Assembly: GCA_041744375.1 (NCBI GenBank)
Contig: JBGTLA010000187.1
Location: 1 to 20,024 of the forward strand
Direction: 5' to 3'
Source of the DNA: JBGTLA01 sp041744375
GTDB taxonomy: Bacteria; Actinomycetota; Acidimicrobiia; Spongiisociales; ZC4RG35
DNA length: 20,024 nucleotides
The number at the start of each line of letters is the position of its first letter. Positions within the stretch are counted from its first letter, which is position 1. The notes under the pieces were generated by a model. That model saw only the letters and a program-made list of their open reading frames with translations, was not told the origin of the DNA and searched no databases. Below, piece by piece: positions 7,958 through 15,978 of the stretch. The position numbers and the translations under genes were made by a program.

Positions 7958-8377
7958 CTAGCTCGGATGCAGAATCACGACCGGGATCTTGCGCTCGGTC
8001 CTGGCCTGATAGGCGGCATATCCGGAGTATGCCGATTCCGCCCGGGCCCACAACCGCTTCCGCTCACCGGCCCCTGCGGTCGTTGTCGTCACCGGTCGTC
8101 GTCGGCCCCTCACCTGGACGACGCCCTGCGGGTGGGCGAGGAGATTGAGGTACCACTCGGGGTGCCGGTCACGCCCGCCCCAGGACGCGAACACCACGTA
8201 TCGGTCGCCGTCTTCGAGGTACAGGAGCGGCACGGTATGTGGCTCGCCGGAGTGGCGGCCGGTGGTGGTTAGGAGCAGTATGTCGTTGTCGACCAGCCGA
8301 CGGCCGACCACTCCTGCCGTGAGCCGGTAAAGAACGGCATGGATTCGAGAGAGAAGCTTGGCGGTTCCGTCGCGCAT
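7958..8377 (-). CDS. Deazaflavin (F420)-dependent nitroreductase-family protein (Ddn-like)
   Basis: 139 residues from ATG 8375-8377 (MRDGTAKLL); an in-frame TTG at 8392 would add five residues. The family signature is clear: LLLTTTGRHSGEPHTVPLLY, then VVFASWGGRDRHPEWYLNL and a VQVRGRRRPV strand, the split-barrel fold of Ddn-type F420H2-dependent reductases. Its length is close to the usual 130-150 residues. Members reduce quinones and nitro compounds with F420H2, which supports an actinobacterial host. The gene stands alone, with 93 bp to the VOC remnant upstream. Confidence 0.9.
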   Translation of the reverse strand: MRDGTAKLLSRIHAVLYRLTAGVVGRRLVDNDILLLTTTGRHSGEPHTVPLLYLEDGDRYVVFASWGGRDRHPEWYLNLLAHPQGVVQVRGRRRPVTTTTAGAGERKRLWARAESAYSGYAAYQARTERKIPVVILHPS

Positions 8378-8470
8378 CCGGACAACGTACAACGGCGACC
8401 GCTTCTACCCGGACGGTATGCGCCCAGCGGTGCATGAGGGGGCGAGCTGGCGGCGGAGTCGGTACGGGCG

Positions 8471-8716
8471 TTACCGATCATTGACCCAGCACAGGCAGAA
8501 GGGATGCCCGGCTGGATCCGCGTAGACTTGAAAGTTGTCGGGTGTCGCAACTTCGGTTGCCGATTTGAGCAGCTTTGCGCCCAGCGCCATCACTTCTTCG
8601 TGGGCTGAATCGATGTCATCGATCCAAAGGTCGAGGTGGATTTGCTGCGGATTGCCATCCGGCCACTCGGGAAGGGCCAGCTCTGACTCTGCTGATCGGC
8701 CGAGACGGATAGGCCT
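8471..8716 (-). pseudogene. C-terminal half of a VOC/glyoxalase-like protein, 5' truncated
   Basis: About 81 codons read in one frame down to TAA 8471-8473. They contain WPDGNPQQIHLDLWIDDID, ALGAKLL, FQVYADPAGHPFCLCW, the standard second half of a glyoxalase/bleomycin-resistance (VOC) domain of the kind common in Actinobacteria. The first half, roughly 40-60 residues, is missing. The frame has no start codon and runs straight into the stop codon of the upstream dehydrogenase (8717-8719). This looks like a deletion that fused the end of the dehydrogenase gene to the middle of the VOC gene. Confidence 0.8.
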
Positions 8717-9778
8717 TCAGCTCACCACCTTGATCACGATCGCCCCGACATGGTCTTTGGCCATGAAGGCCTCTTGTGCCTTGCGGAGCTGGTCCAGTGG
8801 ATAGGTGGCGGCGACCACAGGTTGGATGGCGCCCGTCTCGATGTAGGACACCAGGCTGGCGAAGACCTCGGGTGGGAGCACTGTTGCCCCATGCATCGTC
8901 AGGTCATGCAGGTAGAGGGTCCTCAGGTCGAGCGAGACTATCGGCCCGGCGATGGCCCCGGCGGTGGTGTAGTGCCCGCCCCGTCTTATCGTTCCGAAAA
9001 GCTGCGGAAACAGGTCCCCACCCACGACGTCTGCGTAGACGTCGACTCCACCGGTGACTCCCAGCACTGCCTCGGCCAGGTTGTCGATCGTCCGGTCGAA
9101 GACGACATCTGCACCGAGATCCTCGATTCGAGAGATCTTGGTACCGCTGGTGAGCGCAACGACAGCGGCACCTCGCCGCTTGGCCAGCTGCACCAATGCC
9201 CCGCCGACGCCACCCGATGCTCCGGTCACCAGCACCCACTGACCCTCACCCACATCTGCGCGGTGGAGCATGTGCTCGGCGGTGGCGTATGAGCAGGGGA
9301 AGCTGGCGAGCTCCACATCGGTGAGGTCGGTGTCGACGGCATGGGCGTTGGCTGCCGGCACGGCCACGTACTCGGCGTATCCACCGTCACGCTCCGATCC
9401 GAGATAGGCGGCCTTCTCGAGATCACCCGAGGGATGGCGCATCCAGGCGTCGACGACCACTCGCTCGCCAAGGCGTTGGGAGTCCACGTCGACGCCCACC
9501 TGCACTATTCGCCCGACCGGGTCTGCCCCCTGGATCAGAGGGAACGAGATGCCGCCGCTCCACGAGCCAGCATCCTCGCTATCCGCCTCTTTGGCGCCAG
9601 TCGCACCCGGGAAGGACTCCGAGTACCAGCCGGTCCTGGTGTTGATGTCGGTGTTGTTGATCCCCGAAGCCGCCACCTCGATCAGCACCTCGGCGACGGC
9701 GGGCACCGGTACCGGCAGATCCTCGCGATATTCGAGCTTCTCCAGACCGCCGTGACCCGTGAGGACGACACCACGCAT
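8717..9778 (-). CDS. MDR-family alcohol dehydrogenase/quinone oxidoreductase
   Basis: 353 residues from ATG 9776-9778 (MRGVVLTGHGGLEKLEYRE), the usual start of this family; the frame is open 24 codons further upstream (ATG 9850). The N-terminal GroES-like domain has VLIEVAASGINNTDINTRTGWY and FPLIQGADPVGRIVQVG. The NAD(P)-binding Rossmann motif is VLVTGASGGVGGALVQLAKRRGA split around residue 175. The C-terminus VGAIVIKVVS closes the fold. The classical structural-zinc Cys cluster is absent, so a quinone reductase-like or zinc-independent enzyme is plausible. Substrate is unknown. Its stop abuts the VOC remnant. Confidence 0.9.
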   Translation of the reverse strand: MRGVVLTGHGGLEKLEYREDLPVPVPAVAEVLIEVAASGINNTDINTRTGWYSESFPGATGAKEADSEDAGSWSGGISFPLIQGADPVGRIVQVGVDVDSQRLGERVVVDAWMRHPSGDLEKAAYLGSERDGGYAEYVAVPAANAHAVDTDLTDVELASFPCSYATAEHMLHRADVGEGQWVLVTGASGGVGGALVQLAKRRGAAVVALTSGTKISRIEDLGADVVFDRTIDNLAEAVLGVTGGVDVYADVVGGDLFPQLFGTIRRGGHYTTAGAIAGPIVSLDLRTLYLHDLTMHGATVLPPEVFASLVSYIETGAIQPVVAATYPLDQLRKAQEAFMAKDHVGAIVIKVVS

Positions 9779-9987
9779 GGTGGCGGCTTCTGACCGGCCG
9801 GGAACTCCCCTGCCTCCTCCAGGCTGTCGTTCGAAACGCTCCGTGGCCATGTCTCTCCTATCTGGACCCGCCCGGCGCGCAGGCTACCAAGGACCCGAAA
9901 GGGTGCTTGTGCACTGCACACGCTCACCTTCTTCGAGGCGGAAAAGTCGCGGCCGCCGACGACCGGTGAGGTCGCCGAGGCCTCTAG

Positions 9988-10295
9988 TCAGCAGCCGAGG
10001 GCGTAGGAGACGGCAGCGCAGACCCGGCTCATCGTCTCTTGATCGGCGGCCGCGACCAACTCGGTCAGCATCGCCTGGGGTACCGTGTGGACTCCGTCGC
10101 AGCTGACGGCTGATTCCTTTCGAGTCCGAGTTGGGTGTGATCGATGGGAACCTCGGCTGTGAGGCCGCGCCTGGCGCTGGTGATCTCCGCCACGGTGACC
10201 AACGCACGGACGTCGAGGACCTCGTTCCGCGTCATAACCAGCACCGGTCGTCGTTTCCGTCCAACCTGTGTCAGCCAGATCTCTCCTCGGTTCAG
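9988..10295 (-). pseudogene. mazF: MazF/PemK-type toxin with a frameshift
   Basis: The gene follows the antitoxin with a CTGA overlap: the only candidate start is CTG 10293-10295 (then NRGEIWLTQVG), where ATG or GTG would be usual. The first frame carries RRPVLVMTRNEV, ALVTVAEITS and EVPIDHTQLGLE, as in MazF endoribonucleases. At about 10117-10122 the homology moves to another frame, KESAVSCDGVHTVPQAMLTEL down to ALGC and TGA 9988-9990, which is the normal MazF C-terminus. One inserted base restores about 102 residues, the usual length. The toxin is thus probably dead unless the break is a sequencing error or a -1 frameshift in the GAAAGG context. Confidence 0.8.
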
Positions 10296-10501
10296 TCCTT
10301 GCCCCAGGTCTCTGCCTCGATCCAGAACGAATCCGGTTGCTCCGGATCGCGTTGGTAGGCGGCGCGGTCTGCTCTGGCCAAGGCACTCTTTACCGCCGCA
10401 GCCACGCCGTCCCGAGCGGCAGCAGACACGTTGATTTCGAGGCGACGCGCTTGTTCGGCGAGAGATTCCTCGAGCGTGAATGTCGTGCGAATCGTTGCCA
10501 T
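10292..10501 (-). CDS. Antitoxin of the MazF-type pair
   Basis: 69 residues from ATG 10499-10501 (MATIRTTFTLEESLAEQARR); an in-frame GTG lies three codons upstream. The N-terminus is a ribbon-helix-helix-like DNA-binding segment, with basic and Glu/Ala-rich helices after it. The C-terminus (RDPEQPDSFWIEAETWGKD) is acidic and aromatic, as in antitoxins that block MazF. The stop overlaps the toxin start by two bases. The frame is intact although the toxin is broken, so it may remain as a solitary repressor or an anti-addiction factor. Confidence 0.8.
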   Translation of the reverse strand: MATIRTTFTLEESLAEQARRLEINVSAAARDGVAAAVKSALARADRAAYQRDPEQPDSFWIEAETWGKD

Positions 10502-10527
10502 GCTGACCACAAATGCGAGCAGATCGT

Positions 10528-10559
10528 GCTATCGGATGATGATGGGGTCGACCGATAGC
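10528..10559 (-). promoter_or_regulatory. Inverted repeat upstream of the antitoxin, candidate operator
   Basis: GCTATCGG (10528-10535) and CCGATAGC (10552-10559) form a perfect 8-bp inverted repeat with a 16-base spacer, 27 bases upstream of the antitoxin ATG. Its placement suits autoregulation by the ribbon-helix-helix antitoxin. No good -35/-10 pair is visible, so promoter placement is open. Confidence 0.45.
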
Positions 10560-10887
10560 TGGCGCCAAGCACAGCCGTCAGGTCGAGTTGGCGTCGCTCA
10601 AAGCACCGTCGGATCCCTGCCGTGCGTTGCAAGCCGGCCACCGGATCATCAGGTGCCACGCCCTCGTCCGGGGGATCGACGCGGGTTCGATCATGGCAGA
10701 AGAAAGATCGCAGGTCTCGACATGTCAGGCGACTTGGCCAAAAGCTCACACAGAGAAGGTGGGCCGATCTCGACGAGTTCGGATGTCACCGGGTGGCCCC
10801 GACCGGCATCCTCCAAAGAAGGATCGAATTCGAGCCTGCCGGGCTCAACTCATATAGCAAGCCCCGTCTTCCGGAGACGAGACAGCG
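10560..10887. other. Intergenic stretch without a recognisable gene
   Basis: Between the MazF-type antitoxin and the Hsp20 terminator I find no frame on either strand with a family match. Open frames exist on both strands but have unremarkable, Arg/Ser-rich translations typical of GC-rich shadow frames. Confidence 0.4.
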
Positions 10888-10930
10888 ATGCAGAAAGGAG
10901 CGAGCCATTCCGGCCCGCTCCTTTCTGCAT
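10888..10930 (-). terminator. Strong hairpin downstream of hsp20
   Basis: A perfect 15-bp inverted repeat, ATGCAGAAAGGAGCG (10888-10902) and its complement (10916-10930), flanks a 13-base loop. It begins 11 bp after the Hsp20 stop codon on the minus strand. No T-tract follows, but position and stability fit a terminator or a 3'-end-protecting stem. Confidence 0.7.
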
Positions 10931-10940
10931 TCGGAAGGGA

Positions 10941-11384
10941 TCAGCCAGCTTCGACCTCCACCTTGATCTTCTCCGGCTCGGCGGGCTTGGTCTCTTCGGG
11001 GAGAGTTACTTTCACTGTGAGAATCCCTTTGGTGTAGTTGGCTACGATCATGTCGGCACTCACACCCTCGGGGACGGGAATTCGCCTCACGAATTTCCCG
11101 TACTTCCTCTCGTGCATGTAACGGTCTTCCTCGGAGACCTCCTTCTCTTCGGACTTCTCGCCTTTGATGGTGAGATAGTCCTCGTCCACGGTGATCTCGA
11201 CATCCTTGTCCGGGTCGACTCCGGGCAGTTCAGCCGTGACGATCAGCTCTCCATCCGTGCGAGTGACGTCCATCGACGGCCGAAAGGCAAACTCGAGTCC
11301 CTCGCTCACAAAGCGGGGGAAACGAATAATGGAATCCCATTCCTTCTCGAGGTCGATGAGCGGTCTCCATAGTTCCAGCTTCAC
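10941..11384 (-). CDS. Small heat-shock protein (Hsp20/alpha-crystallin family)
   Basis: 147 residues. GTG 11382-11384 is chosen because AGGGGGTG (11391-11398) lies 6 bases upstream; a GTG at 11393 is inside that site. The alpha-crystallin domain spans about residues 35-135: MDVTRTDGELIVTAELPGV, then VEITVDEDYLTIKGEK, ERKYGKFVRRIPVPEGV and the closing ANYTKGILTVKVTLPE. This is an ATP-independent holdase that binds unfolding proteins in the cytoplasm. No CIRCE or HAIR operator is visible upstream. It is transcribed toward the hairpin at 10888-10930. Together with the nearby universal stress protein it suggests a stress-response neighbourhood. Confidence 0.95.
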   Translation of the reverse strand: MKLELWRPLIDLEKEWDSIIRFPRFVSEGLEFAFRPSMDVTRTDGELIVTAELPGVDPDKDVEITVDEDYLTIKGEKSEEKEVSEEDRYMHERKYGKFVRRIPVPEGVSADMIVANYTKGILTVKVTLPEETKPAEPEKIKVEVEAG

Positions 11385-11832
11385 AACTGTCACCCCCTAT
11401 CTCGGGCCCTTCCCTGTTCAATGGACTGGCGGCCCGTCCCAGCCAGGCTCTGTCTTTCGATTGTCAGATCGATACGGTTAGTGAGGTAGGGCCATAAGAC
11501 AGGTTTTGTGCACCGAAGCCAGCAAGTCCTGTCTGCGTATGTCCGGCTCAGGTAGGGGAGAAAGTCCTCGACCGGTGTTTCGGCCACCATCACATGGCCT
11601 TTACTGCCCTGGTGTCTCCGCCTCAGCGGTGTGAAATGAACGATGGAGGTGATATTGATCCGCTGCCTGCAGAATGGGCCCATTCACCAGCGAAGTAGCC
11701 GGGGTCGGGCATCTCTCGCGTAAGGGGATTCGAAGGCGGTCACATTGATGGCTGGTAGGAGCGACGCGGACGTCATCCCTGGAGCCCGAAGTCCGAAGCC
11801 AGCCACGTGACTCGACCGGCAAACCGTGTGGC
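11385..11832. other. Long intergenic stretch upstream of hsp20
   Basis: About 450 bases. They must hold the hsp20 promoter, but I see no heat-shock operator (CIRCE, HAIR) and no clear coding frame. Translations in all frames are low-complexity, Arg/Ser/Pro-rich and match nothing I know. Remains of a lost gene are possible. Confidence 0.4.
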
Positions 11833-12039
11833 CTACTTGTTGACTCGCTGCGTGGACGTCGGACGCCAGATCTCAGTGGGATCGGCGGGCGGGAAGGGGA
11901 GAGGCTGCACCGGGGAGAGCAGGGTCACAGTGGCGAAGCCGTCGGAGCAGAGAGCAGTGTCGCTAGCCGGATCGAGGCCGGCCGTCGATCCGGCCAGCTC
12001 GAACTCGATCCGCTCTCCCGGGATGTCGGCGGTGGCCAC
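11833..12039 (-). CDS. Possible protein remnant of unknown family
   Basis: From GTG 12037-12039 the frame reads 68 residues with actinobacterial codon use (mostly G or C at third positions, many ATC, GAG, TTC, CTG codons). The same frame is open further upstream to a stop near 12170 with a plausible protein-like run (GIRWADLDGFGIL). No start with a ribosome-binding site is visible, so this may be the C-terminus of a gene whose 5' part is lost. The opposite strand is also open here, with a worse translation. I cannot assign a function. Confidence 0.25.
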   Translation of the reverse strand: MATADIPGERIEFELAGSTAGLDPASDTALCSDGFATVTLLSPVQPLPFPPADPTEIWRPTSTQRVNK

Positions 12040-12327
12040 CCTGAGAATTCCGAACCCGTCGAGGTCAGCCCACCGAATCCCTTTTACCTCTGCTGATCCT
12101 CGGTCCGACCGCTCGCTGCCATGGAGGAGGTTTCGTGCGCGCGCCCGAACGCGGTGCTTCAGTCCCAGTCAGCCGGCGGACGCATCGATGGAATGCGGCG
12201 ACCGCTTGTTTTCTCGGGCGGCACGGCTCAGGGCGACATGGGCGTGCGGGCGGTGCGGAGCCACGGTCGCAGACCTCAGGCCTCCACCGCTAGGTCGTTG
12301 GCTGCCACGGGATCTTGGGCCGTCATG

Positions 12328-12762
12328 TCATCCCGCACCAGGGCCCCTGACCACGATCACGTCGCAGGGGGCGTCGTGGATTACGGCATGACTGGTCGAA
12401 CCGAGCATCAGTGAGGCGAAGTCACCGCGCCCTCGGTTGCCGATGATGATGAGTTCGGCCGTTTGATCGGCTGCGTAGGCGACGATCTCCGTGGCTGGAT
12501 GCCCCCGCAGGTCAGCCCGGTCCCATACGACGTCGACGCCGTCGAGCGCCGCTTCTGCTCGCTTCCAGACCTCGGCACAAGCGGCTTCGCCGAAGGTTGT
12601 CTCGTCGAGAAGGGTGGCAGTCTCGATCCAGTAGAGGGAGGTGGGAGGATAGAACACATGGACCACGTGGAGATCGGCGCCATGCGCGGCTGCCTCGGCG
12701 ACCGCCGCTGCGAGCACGAACTCGGTGGTGGGTGATCCATCGATTGCCGCAACGATCAGCAC
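12328..12762 (-). CDS. Universal stress protein (UspA family)
   Basis: 144 residues from GTG 12760-12762, chosen because AAGGAG (12769-12774) lies 6 bases upstream and the UspA core (VLIVAAIDGSPTTEFVL) begins at once. The ATP-binding signature G-x2-G-x9-G-S/T is present as GNRGRGDFASLMLGSTS, followed by HAVIHDAPCDVIVV. It is a single-domain member of normal length and probably binds ATP. It diverges from the broken membrane-protein/phosphoribosyltransferase pair at 12873 onward, so 12763-12872 may be a shared promoter region. Universal stress proteins of this type often belong to low-oxygen or stationary-phase regulons in Actinobacteria. Confidence 0.9.
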   Translation of the reverse strand: MLIVAAIDGSPTTEFVLAAAVAEAAAHGADLHVVHVFYPPTSLYWIETATLLDETTFGEAACAEVWKRAEAALDGVDVVWDRADLRGHPATEIVAYAADQTAELIIIGNRGRGDFASLMLGSTSHAVIHDAPCDVIVVRGPGAG

Positions 12763-12872
12763 GCTGTGCTCCTTCGGGTCGGCCGGACTCCGCCGTTGGG
12801 CGGCATGAACACCGTGGCGTGCCGTTGCGGTTTCGGATAGGGCCTTTCGTCCTGTGCGGAAAAGAGGGGGCA

Positions 12873-13171
12873 ATGACTCTCCTTTCGGAGTTGGCAGTCG
12901 AAGACACTCGGTTCATGGCCGACCCCACGAATCCGACCCGAGTCCGCGACAATACGATCCATACCGGCCGACCGCCAAGGGTCGTGGCCCCTCGCCGCTC
13001 TGCTGTCGGTGCTCGCCATCGGAGCGACCGAGAGGGCTGGGCAATGCTGCCCACCCATCGACACCGTTTGGAATAGCGGTGGACCTGCTCGCTCGAATCC
13101 CGGTCCACAGCTACTTCTGGCCCCGAGTCTTCCTCCTCGCGATAGCGGTCCTCTCGCTCTGGCAGTGGTAG
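12873..13171 (+). pseudogene. Probable small two-TM membrane protein broken by frameshifts
   Basis: A start at ATG 12873, behind an AGAGGGGGC site, opens MTLLSELAVEDTRFMADPTNPTRV. After about 30 codons hydrophobic sequence appears in a second frame (WPLAALLSVLAIGATE, about 12980-13030). It then appears in a third frame (IPVHSYFWPRVFLLAIAVL, about 13099-13160) and ends at TAG 13169-13171, 12 bp before the phosphoribosyltransferase start. The total length is not a multiple of three. Joined, the pieces give a roughly 100-residue protein with two TM segments. The reconstruction rests on hydrophobic pattern only, not on a family match. Confidence 0.35.
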
Positions 13172-13183
13172 GGCTGCCTTCCC

Positions 13184-14121
13184 ATGGAAGTGGCGCTGAG
13201 CGGAGCCGATCGAGGATTCGTTCGGTTGGTCGAGAGGCGCGAGCGCGCAGAGCTCGAGCGCCGGGTGCGGTCGTACCGCGGAGGCCGATCGATGATCGGT
13301 CTGGCCGGAAAGACGGCCCTGATAGTCGACGATGGCATCGCCACAGGTTCGACGGCCGAAGCGGCCTGTGCCGTGGCGCTAGCCCACGGAGCCCAGCGTG
13401 TGGTGGTGGCGGTGCCGGTGGCCCCACCGGAGGCGGTCCGGGCCCTCAGCTCCCACGCCGACGAGGTGGTGAGCGTCGACACTCCGGCGAACCTCGGTGC
13501 CATAGGGTTCAGCTATCACGACTTCTCCCCCACGTCCGATGCCGAGGTGATCAGCATCATCCTGCACGAGGCTCACATAGCAGCCGAAGCCGCTATGCCG
13601 ACGATTCGGCACGTCGCTATCCCGGTGGGCGATGCCACCTTGCGTGGGCTGTTGACCGCCGCACCTGCGTCGACGTCCATCGTGGTGTTTGCCCACGGCT
13701 CGGGGAGCAGTATGGACGGTCCCCGGAATCTCCATGTGGCGGCCCGCCTGAACGACGCCGGGCACGCCACCCTCGTCTTCGACCGGCTGACTGGCGCCGA
13801 GCGCGCAGACCGTCGCAACGTGTTCGACATACCTCTGCTCGGTCGCAGGTTGACGGCCACGACGCGCTGGCTCCGGAGCCAGCCCGACGCCGCCCCGACT
13901 TGGTCGGGGCGGAGCTCGCAGCTGTGAGCACCCCCACCCTCTTCATCGTCGGAGGGCATGACACCGAGGTCCTCGCACTCAACAGACGGGCCGCAGGATG
14001 TTTGCGATGCCCGCACGAAATCGCGGTTGTGGCCGGAGCCACCCACCTCGTCGAAGAGCCTGGTGCCCTCGACATTGTTGCCGACCTTGCATCGACATGG
14101 TTCGACCGCCACCTCCATTGA
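13184..14121 (+). pseudogene. Phosphoribosyltransferase-alpha/beta hydrolase fusion, truncated and internally deleted
   Basis: From ATG 13184 the frame gives ERAELERRVRSYRGG, then the PRPP-binding motif ALIVDDGIATGSTAEAAC and DEVVSVDTPANLGAIGF: the second half of a phosphoribosyltransferase domain. About 80-90 N-terminal residues usual for the family are absent. A dienelactone-hydrolase-like domain follows (VVFAHGSGSSMDGPRN) up to TRWLRSQPDA near 13890. Homology then resumes in another frame (RPDLVGAELAAVSTPTLFIVGGHD, GATHLVEEPG) to TGA 14119-14121. About 33-36 residues between the pieces are missing, including the G-x-S-x-G nucleophile segment. The same architecture is known in mycobacteria (Rv0571c type, a dormancy-regulon gene). 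No ribosome-binding site precedes the ATG. Confidence 0.85.
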
Positions 14122-14144
14122 AGCATCTCCCGCTCGGCGCTGAA

Positions 14145-14420
14145 ATGGAAGCTCGGAGGAACCGGGCGTTGGGCTGGGTAGCAGGACTCGGAGTCGCCCT
14201 CTTCCCATGGCTCGTAGCCGGCGTCATCAGCACGTTTCTGCCGAATCCCGAGGCGATGTTCCCGTGGGTCCTCTTGATTGCCTCTGTGTTGATGGTGGCC
14301 TGTGTGGTCTGGGGAACCGTTCGTGTCCCCGGGTTCCGGAGGGGTGCCCTGTTGGGATCGGCTATCTCGCTCGCATTCGTCTGCCTTGTCTCTCTGGTCC
14401 TCCTCTGGCTCCAGCCCTGA
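14145..14420 (+). CDS. Small three-TM membrane protein
   Basis: 91 residues from ATG 14145 (MEARRNRALGW), 24 bp after the hydrolase stop. Three hydrophobic segments are evident: GWVAGLGVALFPWLVAGVIS, FPWVLLIASVLMVACVVWG and ALLGSAISLAFVCLVSLVLL, with basic residues at the cytoplasmic ends. No ribosome-binding site is evident, and I do not recognise a family. It may be the last gene of the damaged operon before it and could itself be unexpressed. Confidence 0.6.
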   Translation: MEARRNRALGWVAGLGVALFPWLVAGVISTFLPNPEAMFPWVLLIASVLMVACVVWGTVRVPGFRRGALLGSAISLAFVCLVSLVLLWLQP

Positions 14421-14936
14421 CACGGATCGAGACGTTCAGGGCGCGTCCTGACTGATGTGCAACCATTTTCGTGCGCCCATTCAGCAGACGTTGGCAGCCA
14501 GTGGGTTCGACTCAACGCAAGTAGTCTTTCACGGCTGTAGCAGGCCGCGAGTGCTCGGTTTCCGCACCAGATGAGATCTGGTCAGTCGCGGGGCCAGACG
14601 ATAACAGTGGCCCAGCCGTCGGCGGCTTAGTCGGCGAGGTAGTTCTCGGGATCGGCGCCGCGAGTTCAGCTCGCCTTGGGATCTCCGCTCGATCGAAGCG
14701 TCGTCGCGGAAACCGATGACCTTTCGCGCCCATTCGTCAAGGGCGACCGCGTGGCCCAGGACGTGACCGGCCTCGGCGGACGACTTAGATCGAGACGTTG
14801 ACTCCAACTTGCCTCGTGATGTGCTTGGCCGAGTGATCTCGTCGGGTCTCCCACCCCGGCGTGAGCAGGGTGTTCCGGGGAACGCGGACCGAGCCGATGC
14901 TGCCATGGAGTCGGCGTGATCGCACCGATCGCTTCT
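14421..14936. other. Gene-poor stretch with possible coding debris on the minus strand
   Basis: On the minus strand two short frames look protein-like: VRVPRNTLLTPGWE ending VGVNVSI and a stop (about 14880-14790), and GHVLGHAVALDEWARKVIGF in another frame (about 14765-14705). They could be one gene split by frameshifts, just downstream of the ppsA wreck. I cannot match either to a family. 14421-14510 shows nothing. Confidence 0.3.
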
Positions 14937-15978
14937 TCACCGGGCGGTGGGCTCCAGAGCATGCAGCTCCTTCTCCATTTGAGCGACGAGGGCGGCCGCT
15001 CATGACCGTGGCCGGATCAAGTGAGATGGAGTCGATGCCCATCTCCACAAGGGCTTTGGTGATCTCCGGATAGTCGGAGGGAGCCTGGCAGCAGATCCCA
15101 TGTGCCGTCCGTTGCAGTGGGTGCCGGCAACGGCCGTTTCGATCGCGGCGAGGACTCCGGGATCGCGCTCGTCGAAATCGAAGGCCACGAGTTCGGAATC
15201 TCGGTCCGCGCCGGGCAGGAGCTGGGCGGTGAGGTCGTTCGAACCGATCGACAAGCCATCGAACAGGCGAGCGAATGCATCGACCTGGAGAACGTTGTTG
15301 GGATCTCGCACATCACGTAGATCTCGAGCCCGCCCTCACCTTGCCGCAGCCCGTGCTTCTCCGTGACGGCGAGGACGCGCTCGCCCTCCTCGACTCGACG
15401 ACAAACGGGATCATGAGAATCACATTGGTGAGGCCCATGTCTCGACGCACCCTCACCATGGCGGCGCATTCCAGGGCGAAGCCCTCTTCGTAAGCCGAGT
15501 GGGGTTACCGGGAGGCACCTCGGAATCCGAGCATGGGGTTTGCGGTGGGCTCGAAGCCAGCCCCCAAGCAGGCTGGCGTATCGTTGGATTTGAAATCCGA
15601 CACTCGCACGACGACCGGCGGCGGGTAGAAGGCGGCAGCGATGGTTCCCACCCACTCCGCGAGGCGTTCCACGGAGAAGGTCCCCCCGTCGGGATAGCCG
15701 GCGGTGAGCTGGTCCATTCTTTCGACGCTCGGCTGCATATTCCACGCGCTCGGGATGGAGCAGGGCGGTGGGGTGCGCCTGGATCGACTCGCTGACGATG
15801 AATTCCATTCGAGCAAGTCCAACTCCGTCGACCGGGAGGCGGCCCAGGCCGAACGCCTGATCGGGATTACCGACGTTGATCATCAGACGGGTGCGCGTAT
15901 CGGCTCGGGTCGTCATATCGACGTCTTCCACCAGGAAGGGAACGACACCGCGATAGGCGCGGTCTCCCTCAGGACACT
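14937..15978 (-). pseudogene. ppsA: PEP synthase (PpsA) C-terminal TIM-barrel domain, multiply frameshifted
   Basis: The homology runs in order but hops frames. It goes from EGDRAYRGVVPFLVED through LMINVGNPDQAFGLG and DGVGLARMEFIV (15970-15760), to LAEWVGTIAAAFYPPPVVV and RVSDFKSN (15720-15580), NPMLGFRGASR, then ECAAM..VR..MGLTNV and MIPFV (to 15402), RRVEEGERVLAVTEKHGL and YVMCEIP (to 15300), FDGLSIGSNDLT (15270-15230), CCQAPSDYPE (about 15090-15065, with the catalytic Cys region), MGIDSISLDP, and AALVAQMEKELHALEPTAR with TGA 14937-14939. I count seven frame changes plus a TAA (15505-15507) replacing the Tyr of ASRY. The N-terminal ATP-grasp and phosphohistidine domains are absent. It cannot make PEP. 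Confidence 0.9.

Noticed and set aside
7195..8148. Open frame of about 317 codons on the plus strand
   Set aside because: It runs antisense across the 4-TM gene and the F420-type reductase; the translation is low-complexity and the minus-strand genes have family matches.
10100..10130. Programmed -1 frameshifting in mazF
   Set aside because: The GAAAGG context is not a strong slippery heptamer and no stimulatory structure is evident; a simple indel is more likely.
10431..11372. Open frame of about 313 codons on the plus strand
   Set aside because: It is antisense to the Hsp20 gene and the MazF-type antitoxin, both well supported.
11807..12391. Plus-strand open frame of about 194 codons
   Set aside because: The translation is Ser/Arg/Pro-rich without a family match and it overlaps the end of the universal stress gene; the minus strand has better codon use here.
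13009..13890. First part of the long plus-strand frame ending at 14121
   Set aside because: Only the last 75 or so codons (from about 13894) are homologous to a hydrolase; the earlier part is a shadow of the phosphoribosyltransferase frame.
13617..14423. Open frame of about 268 codons on the minus strand
   Set aside because: It is antisense to the hydrolase part and the small membrane protein, with no family match.
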